From NCBI GenBank assembly GCA_964247055.1, contig OZ176056.1:3906001-3970000 (forward strand): a stretch of 64,000 bases of DNA, given 5' to 3'. The DNA is from Paragordius varius (Eukaryota > Nematomorpha). A program made the translations under genes and the position numbers. The notes under the pieces are model-generated. The model searched no databases. It was not told where the DNA came from and saw nothing but the letters and a program-made list of their open reading frames with translations. Of the stretch, positions 1-14,800 are shown piece after piece (positions within the stretch are counted from its first letter, which is position 1; each line of letters opens with the position of its first letter).

Positions 1-297
1 TTTACATAAAGGGTATTTACTTGTGCTAAGCGTTTAAATTTTTGAAAAAAACAAAAAACTTATAAACATGTCTCAAACTTATTATATAATAATTTTAATA
101 TAAATGTTTTACCATTTTCGATTTCCCTGAAAAGCACATATGGGGTTGGTATCTTTATATAAACGATAAATACCATATTTCTTCTATAAATTAATTTTTC
201 TCTGTCACCCACAATTTATTATTTATTTGTTCTGCCACCTTTTTGCCCTAATGTTAACACACTTTTAAGTCAAGGAACTTTAAAAGCCTAAAACAGG

Positions 298-583
298 GGT
301 GTCCAACACAAATGGCTTCGCGAGCGGCATTTTTAAGTCAAAAAAGCCAGCGGGCCGCCTTTCCAATATAGGGGCATACATGTATTTAATTATAATAACA
401 TAAAATGCTAACACATTCTTTCTAGTTCTTGCCAATTGGATATGCTTATGCAAAAAAAGATTGACAAATATTAATTTTACTGATTTTGAGAGCACATTTT
501 GGCAAATTTTTGACCAAATTTACTGGCCGCACATAAAGTCTCGGAGGGCCGCATGCGGCCCGAGGGCGCGTGTTGGACACCCT
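298..583. mobile_element. hAT-like non-autonomous relic
   Basis: Inverted ends read GGTGTCCAACAC at the left and GTGTTGGACACC at the right. The GC-rich interior (GGGCCGC, GCATGCGGCCC) is the pattern of widespread hAT/Charlie-type elements of animals. No transposase remains. Similar ends occur at about 12778-12975 and a lone end near 26256. Confidence 0.6.
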
Positions 584-979
584 TTCCACTATATCAATAT
601 TAATTAAATACGCATATGCAGATACATATATATACAGTTAAAGTAAGATATCAGTTCCCTAGTTTAATATTTTAACAATGCCAAATAATAGAATTTGGGG
701 TAAAAGACATTACTAAAGGCAACAGAAAGCCCCCCCCCCCCCCTTTAAGTCTATAATATAAACTTTTTACTCTATATGCCTGGCAAACATTTAAAGTAAA
801 ATGGAAATTTAATTTAGTAAACTTATTTATAATTTGCTTTTTATACGGGTTTGATAATAAAATATTACCCAAACATAACGTTTTTACTTTTTTTATGATG
901 ATGATTTCAATCATCACAAAATTTAAATATCTGTTTGCAAATGTATGTTGAATATAAATTATGTTTTTTTACAAAAAAT

Positions 980-1540
980 CACCGAAATCTAAGCAAAATT
1001 TTTAAATCAAATTCTGAAGCAATAGAAATGTTAAGCTTAATTAAATTATAAAAAAGTGTTTTAATATCTAAAAGCGTTTTCATACCCTCATCATGCCTCA
1101 AACTAATATAAGGTCTTCAACAAAATTTGCTAAAAATTAAATTTTTGAAAAAAGTATCCATTTTTAAATAGTATTTTTTTGTGTCAAAATTCTGTATATA
1201 TTTAAAATTAAAATCGCACAATTCCACATTACGTTTATTTTATTCCCATTTTAGAAGAGCAAAAAAATTTGGGATTTTCGGAAGTTACATTTAAAGTTAA
1301 ATTTTTTAAAAAATATCGTTAGCTTTTTATAGTTAGTTTATGATATATATTTGTCATATTTTTTAACACAGCATTTAGCCTGCACCAAAAAGAATTTACT
1401 AAAAAGGGAGCAAAGTTTATTATTTTCTGATACGGAACAACACTTGCAACAAAACTGTAAAAAAATTATATCACTCGCTTAAATAAAAAGCAATGATCCT
1501 GATATATTTCCCCATCAGAATATGTTTTTTAGCAGGTTTT
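980..1540 (+). repeat. Fold-back repeat family, single arm
   Basis: Shares ordered blocks with 35400-35950, including AGAAATGTT, CATCATGCCTCAAACTA, TTTGGGA-TTTTCGGA, TTTTCTGATACGGA and ATGATCCTGATA. Only one arm is recognisable here, whereas 34830-35960 has both. It is a diverged dispersed copy with no coding capacity seen. Confidence 0.6.
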
Positions 1541-1810
1541 TTTTAATATTTAGATGTGGGCTCGCAAGGTCTCTCTTCATCTACCCCCTAATTGGGTCAT
1601 CTTGAACGCATATTTTCTAATTTAGTATATTGTGATAAACCCTCATTTTAAACTTTTTCGCAAGTATATCCTATTGAACGCTAATATAAATAGGAGAAGA
1701 GGGCAATCAAATTTTAATTAAAACAATTTTTAAAACAAGAGATAACTATATAACCCTGAAGTGTAGACTACCCCAAAATGTGATCGCATAAAAAAATGAA
1801 ATCATGTAGT

Positions 1811-2384
1811 ATTAATACTTGGATACTTCACATTTATTTTAGTCCTTCGATTCAAATTGGGTTAGTTAATTACCCCAGGCCTGTTTAAAATTAAATTTTT
1901 TAAAAATATGGAAGGAATCGAAACCATAGCAAAATTTTGCACTTGTATAACATTAATAAAACAAATTATATAAAATATTTTATTCAAAAATACTTGATAA
2001 TACTTATTTTAAAATAAAACCCAAAGGTAAAAATTTACTTACTCAACGTGACATATGTGCAATGGTAAAATTGAAAAATAATACAAAATAAACCGCTTTT
2101 TCTATTTCTATCGATAGATGTAATTTAAATAAAAAATTTGCTTTAATTCTACCCTTAAAATTAATTGAAAACGATATTTTGCAAAAATTTTGTAAAATAA
2201 AAAGACGGCGAAGTAGCACATGAAACTTTTTTTTTTAAAATTTATTTAGATATTTTGGCACATTTAATAATTTTTATTAGGATAGAGGCATAAATTTAAA
2301 TTTGGGCCGTTTCTTACAATTTTTTAAAAATTTTAATTCAAATTTAGTTTGGGGTATTTAGATACCTTGAATCGAAGTGTTAAT
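1811..2384. mobile_element. MITE family B, copy 1
   Basis: Non-coding element of about 575 bp with imperfect inverted ends. It starts ATTAATACTTGGATAC and ends TCGAAGTGTTAAT. Other copies lie at 23478-24053, 40628-41173, about 54890-55220 (partial) and 57085-57463 (reversed). Better-preserved copies have GGGGTATCTAGATACCCC, itself a palindrome, just inside the ends. Confidence 0.75.
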
Positions 2385-3322
2385 AAAAAATTAGTAAAAA
2401 GAGATGAGGAGTTTTTACATTTAAGAATTTATAAGCTTAAAAAACTAAATAAAGCATTTAAATTTGATCAGTGCAAAAAATATTTTTAAAATATTATTTA
2501 TAGCCCAGGATTATATAATCCAAAATGTCATACAATTTTGAGCTATAATCAATATTTAGCAGCGTAAAAATATACTTAATCCTTAACTATAACATATTTA
2601 TCGACATAATAACTACTTTACATTTTATGTAAGATTAATATAAACATATCGTATTACTTTTAGTTTTGCCGTTGAAATTCAAGCCATTTTAAACAAATAT
2701 TTTAATTCAGCATTCATGTTATATAAATCCATTTAATGATATATTTATTTTAAAATTAAATTAATAGGCCTGGGGTCATTTGTATCGACGATAGATTTTT
2801 TTCAAGTAATTAGTTCTAAAAAACTTAGAATTTTGTTAACGCTTTATTAAAGTTTTTTAAAAGCAAAATAACTGTTAAATCTATATGAGTAGCGATGCGC
2901 AAAATTTTTCTATTGAAATCAACTTAATTTTCATCATTTCACAATTTTACAGTATTACCACATGGTAGAGGAATAACATTTTTATGATTTGGCCTTGAGC
3001 ACTTGTTTTCAGTCACAAAGCCAATTACATAATCAATCTAATCTTTATGTTATTCTTTTAGTTAGTTGTTATTTACCAAATACTCATTTTTTTTACTATA
3101 TATTGTTGATGTTTCATTTGTTAAACTGGTCACAACTTCTTTTAATTTTATTGTCATTTTAAATTTAACATAAATTTATTAACATATAATAACAATATTT
3201 TATACATCTAATTTCCACATTCTTAACATTGTTTTGGTATTTACTTTTATTCCCTACATTATATTTTAATAAACTTTGGCAAATAATTATTTTAAGCACT
3301 TTATATTAGAACCTTTTTACAA

Positions 3323-5856
3323 ATGGCTGAAGCACATTCTGCTGTCGCGTTTTCCTTTTCAGTCACTCATGAAGGAATTGATTTTGATATCGATTGGGAT
3401 GCCTGGAAAGTTGTTTGGTACAGTGGATATAGAGCTTGGCGTAAACGCATTTCACGTTTCCGGGTTAGTTTTATTCTTATCAATTTTTAAGTAATCTTTG
3501 ATTTAAATATTAATTTTAAAAGTGAAATTTTAAAATTTTGAATTAAAACTTTTAGTCGAATTAAAATTTATTTTAAAAATTATTAATTATATTATATAAA
3601 TAATATGGGTTCTATCGGTTTAGCTAATTACATGAAAATTTTAAATATAATCTTAAATTCTCTTGCTATGTAATTTAAATATTTTTTTCTAAAATATTTA
3701 TATGTCATTGTATATATTTTATCATTGACAAAATAATTCGATTTAACTTATTTATTTTTAGATTAAAATTCGTAATATATTAACACTTAGACTTGGAAAC
3801 ATTTTTTGAAATTATTTTCGAAAAATAAATGATAAATGCGCTAATTAATATTAACTAGCTAAATATTAGTTCCATAATTTTTAAAAATTTTCTCAATGAT
3901 AATTAATGAGGAAAAACTGTCAATATTGTTTATTTTTTTTTAAAAAAAACATACATAAAAAATTCAAGTGTAATTTTTTGGCATCACACTCACTTTTGAT
4001 TAATTTTGACAACTTTTTATTTCAACATATTGATTTCCTTTTAACGTTTTTTTATGGTGTCATAACTATTAAAATAATAACTATTACTAAATGAAAAGCC
4101 CAAAATAAATCCATATTTTGATTATCATGGGATAGTATTTGAAGGATAATTTATATAAATTCAAATTGTATGTTTATTTAAAATTTGGTCAAATTTTATT
4201 TTTCACCTTAAAAAACGGTTATTTTTAACATCGGGAATAACTTGTTATATATTCTTAAAAGCCATGCCTCTTAAAATTAAATGGTTTTTTTCAATTTTCA
4301 GGCATCCATTCACTTAGCGTTGTTTAAAAAGAAAATTCTAATATAATTAGTATAATATTACTTATATAATTTAAAATTTTTTATGTTAGTTAATTTATAT
4401 TTTTAGAGTATTTTTTGGACGGGTCTTTTTCCAATAGCTATGACTTCCTGGCCTTTCTTGATTGTGTTAGTTGCTTTGCTCAAACGTTTTAAATTTCACG
4501 GTGAATGGAATTATGCAGAACGATTTCATTCTCTACTTCCCTTATGGTAATTTAAATTTTTTTTATTATTTTTGCATTTTTAATCAACAACAACCCCAAA
4601 TCAATGATTTTTATTTTAAATGCAGCTATTTGCTTTAACAGAAAATGAATTAAATTATGAGTTTGACGGTTTATAAAATATAAAGTTTTTTATATAAACT
4701 ATATTTTTAAAAAATAATCCATTATGTGAATTAATAAAAATATTGTGGAGTTTGCAATCATATTTTTTAACATTCTTCTTTGAAAAATAATTTACTGACC
4801 TATAGGACTGCGAATTAGACACCCCAGTTTTAGGTAATTAAACAACTTTTTTAGGTTTAAAAAATTTATATTAAGACGCGTAGTTTTTACTTTTCAGTGT
4901 GAAGCAAGTAAATGTCAACATTCCAGTTAAAATTTTTATTATAATAATAATATTGTGTTTTAGAATAATATGATGTAATATCAGCAAAATTAATAATAAA
5001 TTTATTAATGAATTTTCGTTAGATTCCTCTAACTTCTTCGGATCAACACAAAAATAAAATCAAAATAGTTACAAATTAAAATTATGAAATATTTTATAAT
5101 AATAATAATATTGTGTTTATAAAAATAATATATATATATGTTACAAAATAGGCCAAGAATATTTGTTGATTGGTTATGTTGCGTTATATTTGCCATTGGG
5201 ATTTGGCTTATATTCGTATTACTTAGTCAATATACATTACGACTTTTATTACTGTATCAGGGTTGGATTTTTGAACCGTTTGGACGTCCATCTTTACCAA
5301 CTAAAATATGGGGGGTAGGTTTAAATTTTTATCTACTTTGAAAATATTTTTAAAAAGTTTTTGAATTGTTTTTTAAAATAGAATTTTGAGTTACTTTTTA
5401 TGATATTTAGGATGTATTTATGATTAATTTTAATGTGTTTTTTGGTATAGATAGTGAACACATTAAATATGTTTGTCAGGATAAAAAATTTTTAAAAGTT
5501 TTAAATGGCCAAATCTAACATTGTTTTATGCCAATTTTTTTTCTTTTCTTTGATTCAAAAAATATTATTTTTAAAGTGGTTTATGGATGTTTTTTAAAAT
5601 AAATAAAATTATAATTTGAGTTACTTTTTGTCAATATTTAGGATGTATTTAAGATTAATTTATAATGGTTTTTGTTCTCTATATATATAGTGAACACATT
5701 AAATATGCATTATGTCAAGATAAAAAATTTATTTAAAGGTTTAAATGGCCAAATTTAACTATGTTACTGTTTTTATTGATTTTAAAATAAAATTATATTT
5801 TGCGTTACTTTTTGTCAATATTTAGGATGTATTTATGATTGATTCTAATGGTTTTT

Positions 5857-5904
<48 letters not shown>

Positions 5905-8900
5905 GACACGTTGAATTATATAATTATTTGACTTTAAATTTTTTAAATTAATTACTTCCAAAATATTGATACTTATAAATGTAAATCTTATTAGATTATG
6001 GTTAAATTACTGTTGGGTTCTAAGCCTTTACTGTATGGCTTGCAAAATTGTTTACCACGGTTACCTGTCCCAAAACTGCATGATACTATGAAAAGAGTAT
6101 TTTATATAATTTACTCAAAAAATTTATTTTGTTTTCAGGGATATCTGGAATCGTTATTGTATTACCGTATCTAACTTATTTATAAACTTTTTTGTTAATC
6201 AAAATATATTTTTCCAATAATACCATATTTTGAAATTAAATGACTTTCTGGGGTTTTTAAAAACTATAGTTTTTATCTTTATTTATTAAATGTTAAATTT
6301 TTTTGTTTAATATCAAATCTTTCTTCGTAATTATAGGCACAATTTGTGTTTATTTAAGATTAAGGTCAAATTAATTATGAATTGGATATCAGAATTAGGT
6401 CAAACAACTATTTAATCGTAAATCTTTTATAATATTTTTATATATTTCACCCTTGACCAATTTAAATTCACTGCTGATCAATTCAAATTCACCCTCAAAC
6501 AAATCAAATTTATTTTTAAACAATTCAAATTCACCCCATAAAAATAAATTATGTGTTTTCGGGCTAATATAACTCATCCTTAATATGAATTAACATAGTT
6601 TATCATTTTTCAGTGTCATTTTAATTTTAAACAAAATAACCTCATTTGAAAATATAAAAAGATATGAGCAATTTTTAATCTTAAAAAGACATAATTTATT
6701 TTAGGGTGAATTTTAAATGAAAGTATGAATATAAATTGATAAAGATGAATTTGAATTGATCAAGGTAATTTTGAATAAATGGTATAATTTAGTTTAGAAA
6801 CGGAAATATATAATAAAAAAATTTCGTAACCGAAAAAAATAGTGTTTGTGTTTTAATTCTTTGCTTTCTTTACTCTGAAACAACATTTTTCATTTAAAGC
6901 TTTAATTATGTTTATTTTTTCTAGTATTTAGAAACGGTAAAACCTTTACTTAGTCCAGACCAATATCGGGATATGGAAAGGTTAGCTATTGAGTTTGAAA
7001 GTACTCTCGGTTACAAATTACAGCGATACCTTATTCTTAAATCCTGGTGGTACACAAATTATGTAATAAATATTTTAGCTTATTTTTTATTCAAATCTAT
7101 AATTACTTTTATTTTATTTTTAATAATTTTAATAATGACATATATAGGTTTCAGATTGGTGGGAGGAATATGTATATTTGCGGGGGCGATCTCCGATCAT
7201 GGTGAATAGCAATTATTATGCCATGGTAAATATATATTTTCTGTCTTTTTTTGTTCAAAAATTTACAATTTTTAAAATTCACTAAAAATTTTTTAAAGAA
7301 ACTTTAAAGAATGTTATAGTAAACTAATCAAATATATATGATTAATCTTAGTTTAATATATGAACCATGTGAAATTTATCTAAAAATGTTTAAAAAATAT
7401 TTTTTATAGTGAGAAAATTCGTATTTTGTTTGACGGGTTATGAATGCATTTTCAAATATACCTGTTTTTTTGTCTATATATGTTTTTAACTTGTAATAAA
7501 AAATAAGTCAAAGTAAATATATATAATTTATTTATATTTATTAATTTACTAATTTATTATTAACTGTTTCAAGGATGCACTAAAATACCAGGCGACGAAT
7601 TTACAAGCCCCCAGAGCTGCAAATTGTATACATGCCCTCTTTAAATTTAGACGACTTATATATTACCAAACGCTAAAACCGGTATTATACAGAATATATA
7701 AATATACCATTTACAGTTCAAATTCACCCTTAAACATCCAAATTCACCTTAAAATAAATTATATGATTTTTAAGATTAAAAACTACCTTTAATTAAATTT
7801 TTTAAAAAAGAAATTTTGTGTGTAATCAAAATAATACTGAAAACATAATAAATTTTGCCATAAAAATATATTTAATTTTAATGGTGATTTATATAAGACC
7901 GAAAATTTATAATTTATTTTTAGGGTGAATTTGAATTGTTCGAGGGTGAATTTGAAATGTAAATGGTATATACAAATTTTAAATAGCGTTGCAATTAATT
8001 CTGTTTCTTTATTGTAAATATTGAATTTTTTTTAAAAAAACTACATTTTGCATTTATATAATTAAACTCTTCTTCATTTAGTATATATATATATATATAT
8101 ATATATGTAATTAATGTCATTTTTAACTCATTCTTTACTTATATATCAGTATATTTATTTTTTAAGAGATTTTTTACCACAAAAATTTAAAGGTTTTATT
8201 TTTCACATTGGCTACATATCATATAATTAAATGAATATTTTTATTATAAAAATTTTTAAAATATAATAAATTTTATTTGAATTTATAACTTTAATTTTAA
8301 ATTTAGATAATTTTTCAAGGCACAGTTCCTTTATGCTCACATCAATATGAACGTATGTTTAATACAACACGCATTCCTGGTGTCGATACTGGTTATTATA
8401 TTATATTATAAAAAAATATTTAGATTCGCACTTTAAATTAACTCTGATTTAACTTTTAATTTTGGCAGGAATTTATTTTGGGGCTAGAATAATTTATATA
8501 AATGCTAAATAAATATTATAATTATTAAATACATATGTCTATAAAAATATTCCATAATCATATATTTTTTTAAAAATCTTAAAACAATTATATTTACAGG
8601 ATTACTTTTACAATATTTGGATAACACAGTAGTGTAAACATTGTGGAATTTATTTTGGACTAGAATGGATTGATAAAAATATATTATATCAAGATCAAAA
8701 TATTTTTCCCAAGATAATCCCTAAAATCATAAATTAAAAAAACACATTTAATAAATGCGCACTATTTGTATTAAACCCTTTGGGGCGCTTTGATAACTTT
8801 AAGATTTAAATATTAATTAAATTTTGATGATATTTTCGTAATCTAAAATAATTTATTGTTAAAATAATAAATTTTAATTAATCAATCCTAGAATTATTGA

Positions 8901-11600
8901 CAATTTTTTTGATTGAAATAAATTTATTAAATGCTTTATTTTGCAATTTTTTGTATGCCCAGATAAAATCCAACATTTGGATGATAGTCAACACATTGTA
9001 GTTTATCACAGGGGTCGCTTTTTCAAAGTCCTCATATACCACAAAGGTCATTTAATGGAACCGTGCGAAATTGAAATGTAAATTATTATATTTTATTTTA
9101 ATTTTTGATTTTTTTTGGTTATTTTAACATTGTATAAATTGATTGATATAAATAGATTAAAATTATATTTTATTGTCCGTAAAACGATATCACGTATTAA
9201 AAAACGGAAAACATTTTAAAAGTATGCATTTTAATGGTTGTTTATTTCACACAATAGTTAGGCAATTTGCATTACAGTAGTGTATGGGAAAAACAACAAA
9301 ATATTGAATAAACCATTTTTTTCCGTCTTACATAACTCTTTGTTTATTTTATTCAATATTTTGTTGTTTTTTACCATACACTTCTGTGTTGCAAATTGTC
9401 CAATTATAATGTGAAATAAGCATCCATTAAAAATAATACTGTGAAACTTATTATCTTTTTTTCGAATAATAATCAATCCTTATATGAATTAATTGTGAAA
9501 CCATATTTGCAATTTTAAAAACTACAAAATAATTTTATTTTAAGTTAAACATTTATTCAATATAAATATGATATTATTTTAAGTTAATCAATAGTAAATG
9601 ATGATTTTTAATTTTATTTTTATTCATTTGCAGTCAAATGCAAACCATATTGGATGATCAAACTCCACCCGCCCCTGGTGAAAAGGATATACCAGCTTTA
9701 ACTGCTGCAGATAGGTTTTTCAATTTAACTAAAAAACTTTTAAGCATTGTTGTGGAAATGGAGAAAAATAATTTTTAAGATGGTTTTTAATAAAAAATAA
9801 ATTCTTCGAACTATTATATTTTTCTAAACATTTTTGATTTTTATCTAACAAAAAAACTAAAATTTGGGAAATAGATATTTGGGGTTGTTTATATTTTTGC
9901 GGATAACATACATAATATTTTTTTAAAGATATTATTTTCAACTTTTTTAACATTTTTAAATTAAAAATTGGAATTTTTTGTTTTTTGATTCGAAGGTATA
10001 CACGGAAAAATAATTACTTTAGCCAATATTTTTAAAGAAACTTCCTTTTTACTTTTTATTTTACATTATCTTTGATAAAATTATTTTAAACTTTTTATTA
10101 ATTAAATCATTGCTATTAAGCACATGTGAGCTGGTTAGGTGGACAAAGGGTTTCAAATGTTTTTTTAACATTAGTAAAATCGATGGCGGATTTTCACTAT
10201 TCCTCTCCAAACTTTTTGGAAACAATCGTATTAAATTACAAAAAGCCTTAGCAACACTGCATTTCCTTAAACAATGCAAATACAATTCACTAATTTCAAT
10301 TTTTTACGGTTTAAATCACATTTTTACACACCTCACCACACCAGAATCCTCCACTAAACCGAAAAGAAAATGTTACAAGCTTCGATTAGACAACAATATA
10401 AAATAATATCACAATTATCAAAATCGTTATGTAAATTACATCTCCAGCTCTCCAAAAAACTTCCCCAGTCTTTTTTTTCTAAACTTGATAAATTAACCTC
10501 CCAAAGATCATTAAATATTTTTAACACAATTACCGATAATAAAAATAAAAAATTCGAAAAAATTTATAGCAAAAATTTACAAACAAACACCGCTAAACAA
10601 CAACTAGACCTAGAAAAAACAGTAGTCAATCTTTCTGATAAACCCATTTTTTCCGATGATCTCAAAACAATGCTAAATTATGGTTTAAACTATGTTTTAA
10701 CCCCCAACTACATCTCCAAGGAAACAATAATAACCGAGATAGAAAATAGCATCCGTAACCTACCACAGTCCCAAGCCGATATTGTTAGAATCGAAACAAG
10801 TCATATCATAAAAAAATCAAAACTCTACCTCAACCCAATTACACAAAAGAACAATACAAAGCCTCAAAAGATGCTATAAATGACCCCGAACCAGTTATGT
10901 TACCCGCAGATAAAGGCATAGCTACAGTAATACTATCAAAGGATCAATACATTAATAAAATGAATGGGTTATTAAACACAGATGATTAGAAACCCTATTA
11001 AAAAAGACCCAACTAATAAAATAACAAATATAAAAAAAAACAGCTATAAAAACTCCACACTACCAGAAAAACAGAAACGTGAGTCTATACTTAAGTTCAC
11101 CATACTCCAATTGTCATCAATATAAATTCACCAACAAACAGTTACTCAAACATTTGAAATCCTTTGTCCACCTAACCAGCTCACATGTGATTAATAGAAA
11201 TGATTTCATCAACAAAATAAAAAATGTTAAAATTGATGAAACAGATGTTTTAGTCACTTTTTATTAATTAATTATCTTTTTATATTTTATTAATAATATT
11301 TTTTTGTTTTTTTTATTTAAATGTTTGTCAGAAAACCATGGGCCTTAGCAAGAAAGCAATACTTTAACAAGGGTGTTAATAGAGCATCTTTGGAAGCTAT
11401 TGAAAAGGTTAGTATAGTTTTTGCATATTTTACTAACATTTATTTTTAAATTATTTAAAAAATATTTATTGCGAAATTATTAAAATATTTTTAGATATCT
11501 AGATTATAATTATTTTTTTCTAGGCCGCCTTTTTTGTCACATTGGATGAGGACTTGGGATTCGTGGAACCGGTATTATTATTAGAATTCTAACAAACGTT

Positions 11601-11645
<45 letters not shown>

Positions 11646-11735
11646 ATTGGATTTTTAAATAGGCGTGAACGAAAAACTTGAAGACCAAAATTTATTTTTG
11701 ATAATTATTTGCTTTAATTGCCAATATATATGCGT

Positions 11736-11805
<70 letters not shown>

Positions 11806-14800
11806 TACCAATTATAAGCGAAGGACACATAGTTTTGTATATGCCAAATTTAGTCACTTATTTTTTTTTAATTTTTTATTTTTGAAAAAAAAAGGATCGT
11901 TAACTTTTAAAATCTGAAAATGGTCGCATTGAATATAAATCCAAATAACGGTTAATTAATCAGATTTATTTTATAAAATATTAAAATGACAAAAATTTTG
12001 CTATCAATCAATCAATTGTAAAAATATTTTTTTATATTTTAAAAGTGAAGCTAAAATAAACATAGGGTTAATTAGTCCTAATTTAGCACATTATGTTTTA
12101 AATTAAATTTTATTTTATATAAATTTAAAATTTGTTTGTAATTCATAACTTTTAAATTTTATAAATTTATAATTTTTAAAATATGTTCAGGGCACCGATG
12201 ATGAACTTGACAAATACGCCGCGTCTTTGTTGCACGGCAAAGGAAATGACAGATGGTTTGATAAATCTTTTACATTGATTGTCTACAAAAATGGAAGGGT
12301 AAAAAAATAATTTTTTTGTAAATTTTTAAATTTTTTGAACTATGATTCATTTTATCATAATTTACATTATTTATTTATTTCGTTTAAAGGTTGGATTTAA
12401 CGCTGAACATAGCTGGTAAAATATATTTATTTGTATATTTATAGTTGTAAAATGTTTATAAAAATATTTGAAAATTATTTATATTTTTTTTAAAAAATTG
12501 TTTTTTTTTCTTTTTATAGGGCGGATGCACCTATAATGGCTCACGCAGTAGTGGAAATGTTAACTATGGATTATAATATGGGGTATGAAAATTTTCTTAT
12601 TTAAAATTATAATTTTTGTCATAGCACGATAAAATTTTAGCAAATTAATAGATAAGAGTGAAAATTTTTTCTAATGAACCTTTGGTAAAAATAAAAAAAT
12701 CTAACTCACTTTTCAAACTAAATTTGATTCCGAAATCATATTTTGATGTGTATAAAATTACAAATTCTAAATTCAGAAGTGTCCAACATGGCGATCTTCG
12801 CAACTGATTCTATAATTATTGGTTTCCCTTTTATTTATTTTGAGCCCAATTTTGGATGATATGCAACTTCTAAATAATCGTAAATTTTTGATTGAAATCC
12901 AATTTTTTATTCTTTTAACATTTTTTAAAGCACTTTTGCGCACCTAAAAAACTGTGTTGGACATCCCTGCTCTAAATTATCTAAAAATAATTACATTTAT
13001 AATGATATAAAATATCTAAATTTTAGCGATTTTTAATACAGTATTTATAATATATTAAATTCTTTATAATCATGTGCTTTTTTCAAAAAAAATCCTATAT
13101 TATGTCGTATTATTACTAACTGTGTTGACCATCATTGCTCTAAATTAATTATCAAAAAATGATTACATTTTTAGTGTATAATGATATAAATATTCAACTT
13201 TAGCGATTTTTTAATATAATATTTATAATATATTAAATTCTTTATAATCAGATTCCTTTTTTAAAAAATCATATTATTATGTCGTATAATGTCTATATTA
13301 ACTACCATATCATTAAAAAATTTCATTTTGACTCTATTTCCATATGTATAGATATACATCAAATGGACATTGTAATGTTACAACACCCAATACCATAGTG
13401 CCCATACCTATAAAATTGGGTTGGAACCTTAAACCTGAAGTAATTGAATGTTTTTTTCCTGTAAATTTTTCGTAAAGAATAAATATTTTAACAAAAAAAA
13501 AGTTTTTTCATTGTTATGAATATCAAGATTTATTAGATTTAATCGAGCGAATTTAGATGCAAGTATGAGTTGCTGGAAAAAATATTCTTTTATAGGTGCA
13601 ATAAAAATGCAAAATGGTATATCTAGGTTAATTGAAATCTGATTGGATTATCTTTTATTTTAATCAGTTTTTGTTATGACTAATTTTAATTATGGGAATT
13701 TAACCCTTTTTCTATTTTTTAACCCTATCATCGTCCCTCTATGCTATAAAATTATTAAAATATATGGTTATAATAAAAAGATAAATTAATAAATTTGTTG
13801 TTTCAATGCGGTATAAATCTCAATAAGAGTTTGAGAAATCATATATATATATGATTATAACTCTGATTAGGTACTCGATGGTATTTGGTTTAAAAGAATT
13901 ACATACTTTTTAAGTACAAAAAGAACGGTAAATTTACTTTTCCAACAAAAATCACAAATTAATTAAATGATGAATCTCATACTTTTAATAAATCTAACAT
14001 TCCCATCTAAACGCAATAGTTTTTTTTATATAGCCCATCGGATCTTTATAATAGGGTAATATTTAGTTTCTCATTTTTTTGAAATTTAACAAAGATTTTA
14101 GATAAAAATGCGGACAAAATATAATATAACATACATAGTATGAACATTAATGTTAATCAATAATAACATTGCAAAATTGTTTATTTAGGACAATTGAAAA
14201 ATCTGATTGGATAGGTGTCTTTTACTTTTAATTAGTTTTTCGTTAGAACTTTAATTTTTTTATAACGAAAATTTAACCTTATCTTATTTAATCCTATCAT
14301 CGTCCCTCTATGCTATAAAATTATTGAAATGTATGGTTAAATATGGTTATAATAATTGAATGATAAATTAATAAATTTGTTGTTTCATAGCGGTATTTTA
14401 TCTCAATAATAGTTTGATTAATCATATGTGTGATTATAACTCAGATTAGGTACTCGATGGTATTTGGTATAAAGAAGTTTAATACTTTTTACGTACAAAA
14501 AAACGGTAAATTTGCTTTTATATTAATAACCCAAATTAATTAAATGACGATTCTCATACTTTTAAAACTAATATTCTTATCTATGCGCAATAATATTTTA
14601 TAAACTATCAGATAAGTAATATTTATTTTCTCATTAATTTGAAATTTAACATAAATACAATATACTAAAGATTTTAGATAAAAATGCGAACAAAATATAA
14701 TTTAACATATACAGTATGAACATTAATGTTGATCAATACACATTATTGTTGGCCAATTGGTTATACACTACACTAGCGTATGATATAAAACAAATTTTGT

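Larger units (their letters stand above)
1..3322. other. Non-coding region upstream of CPT1 with transposon relics
   Basis: No convincing exon was seen on either strand. The stretch holds a hAT-like relic (298-583), a poly-C run (730-743), one arm of the fold-back repeat also seen at 34.8-36.0 kb (about 980-1540) and a MITE (1811-2384). The CPT1 promoter should lie just before 3323, but I see no clear core promoter motif in this A/T-rich background. The short reading frames here are no longer than chance would give. Confidence 0.7.

Noticed and set aside
3276-3494. 72-codon frame over the CPT1 start
   Set aside because: Different frame. MAEAH at 3323 matches the CPT1 N-terminus and continues in phase into exon 2.
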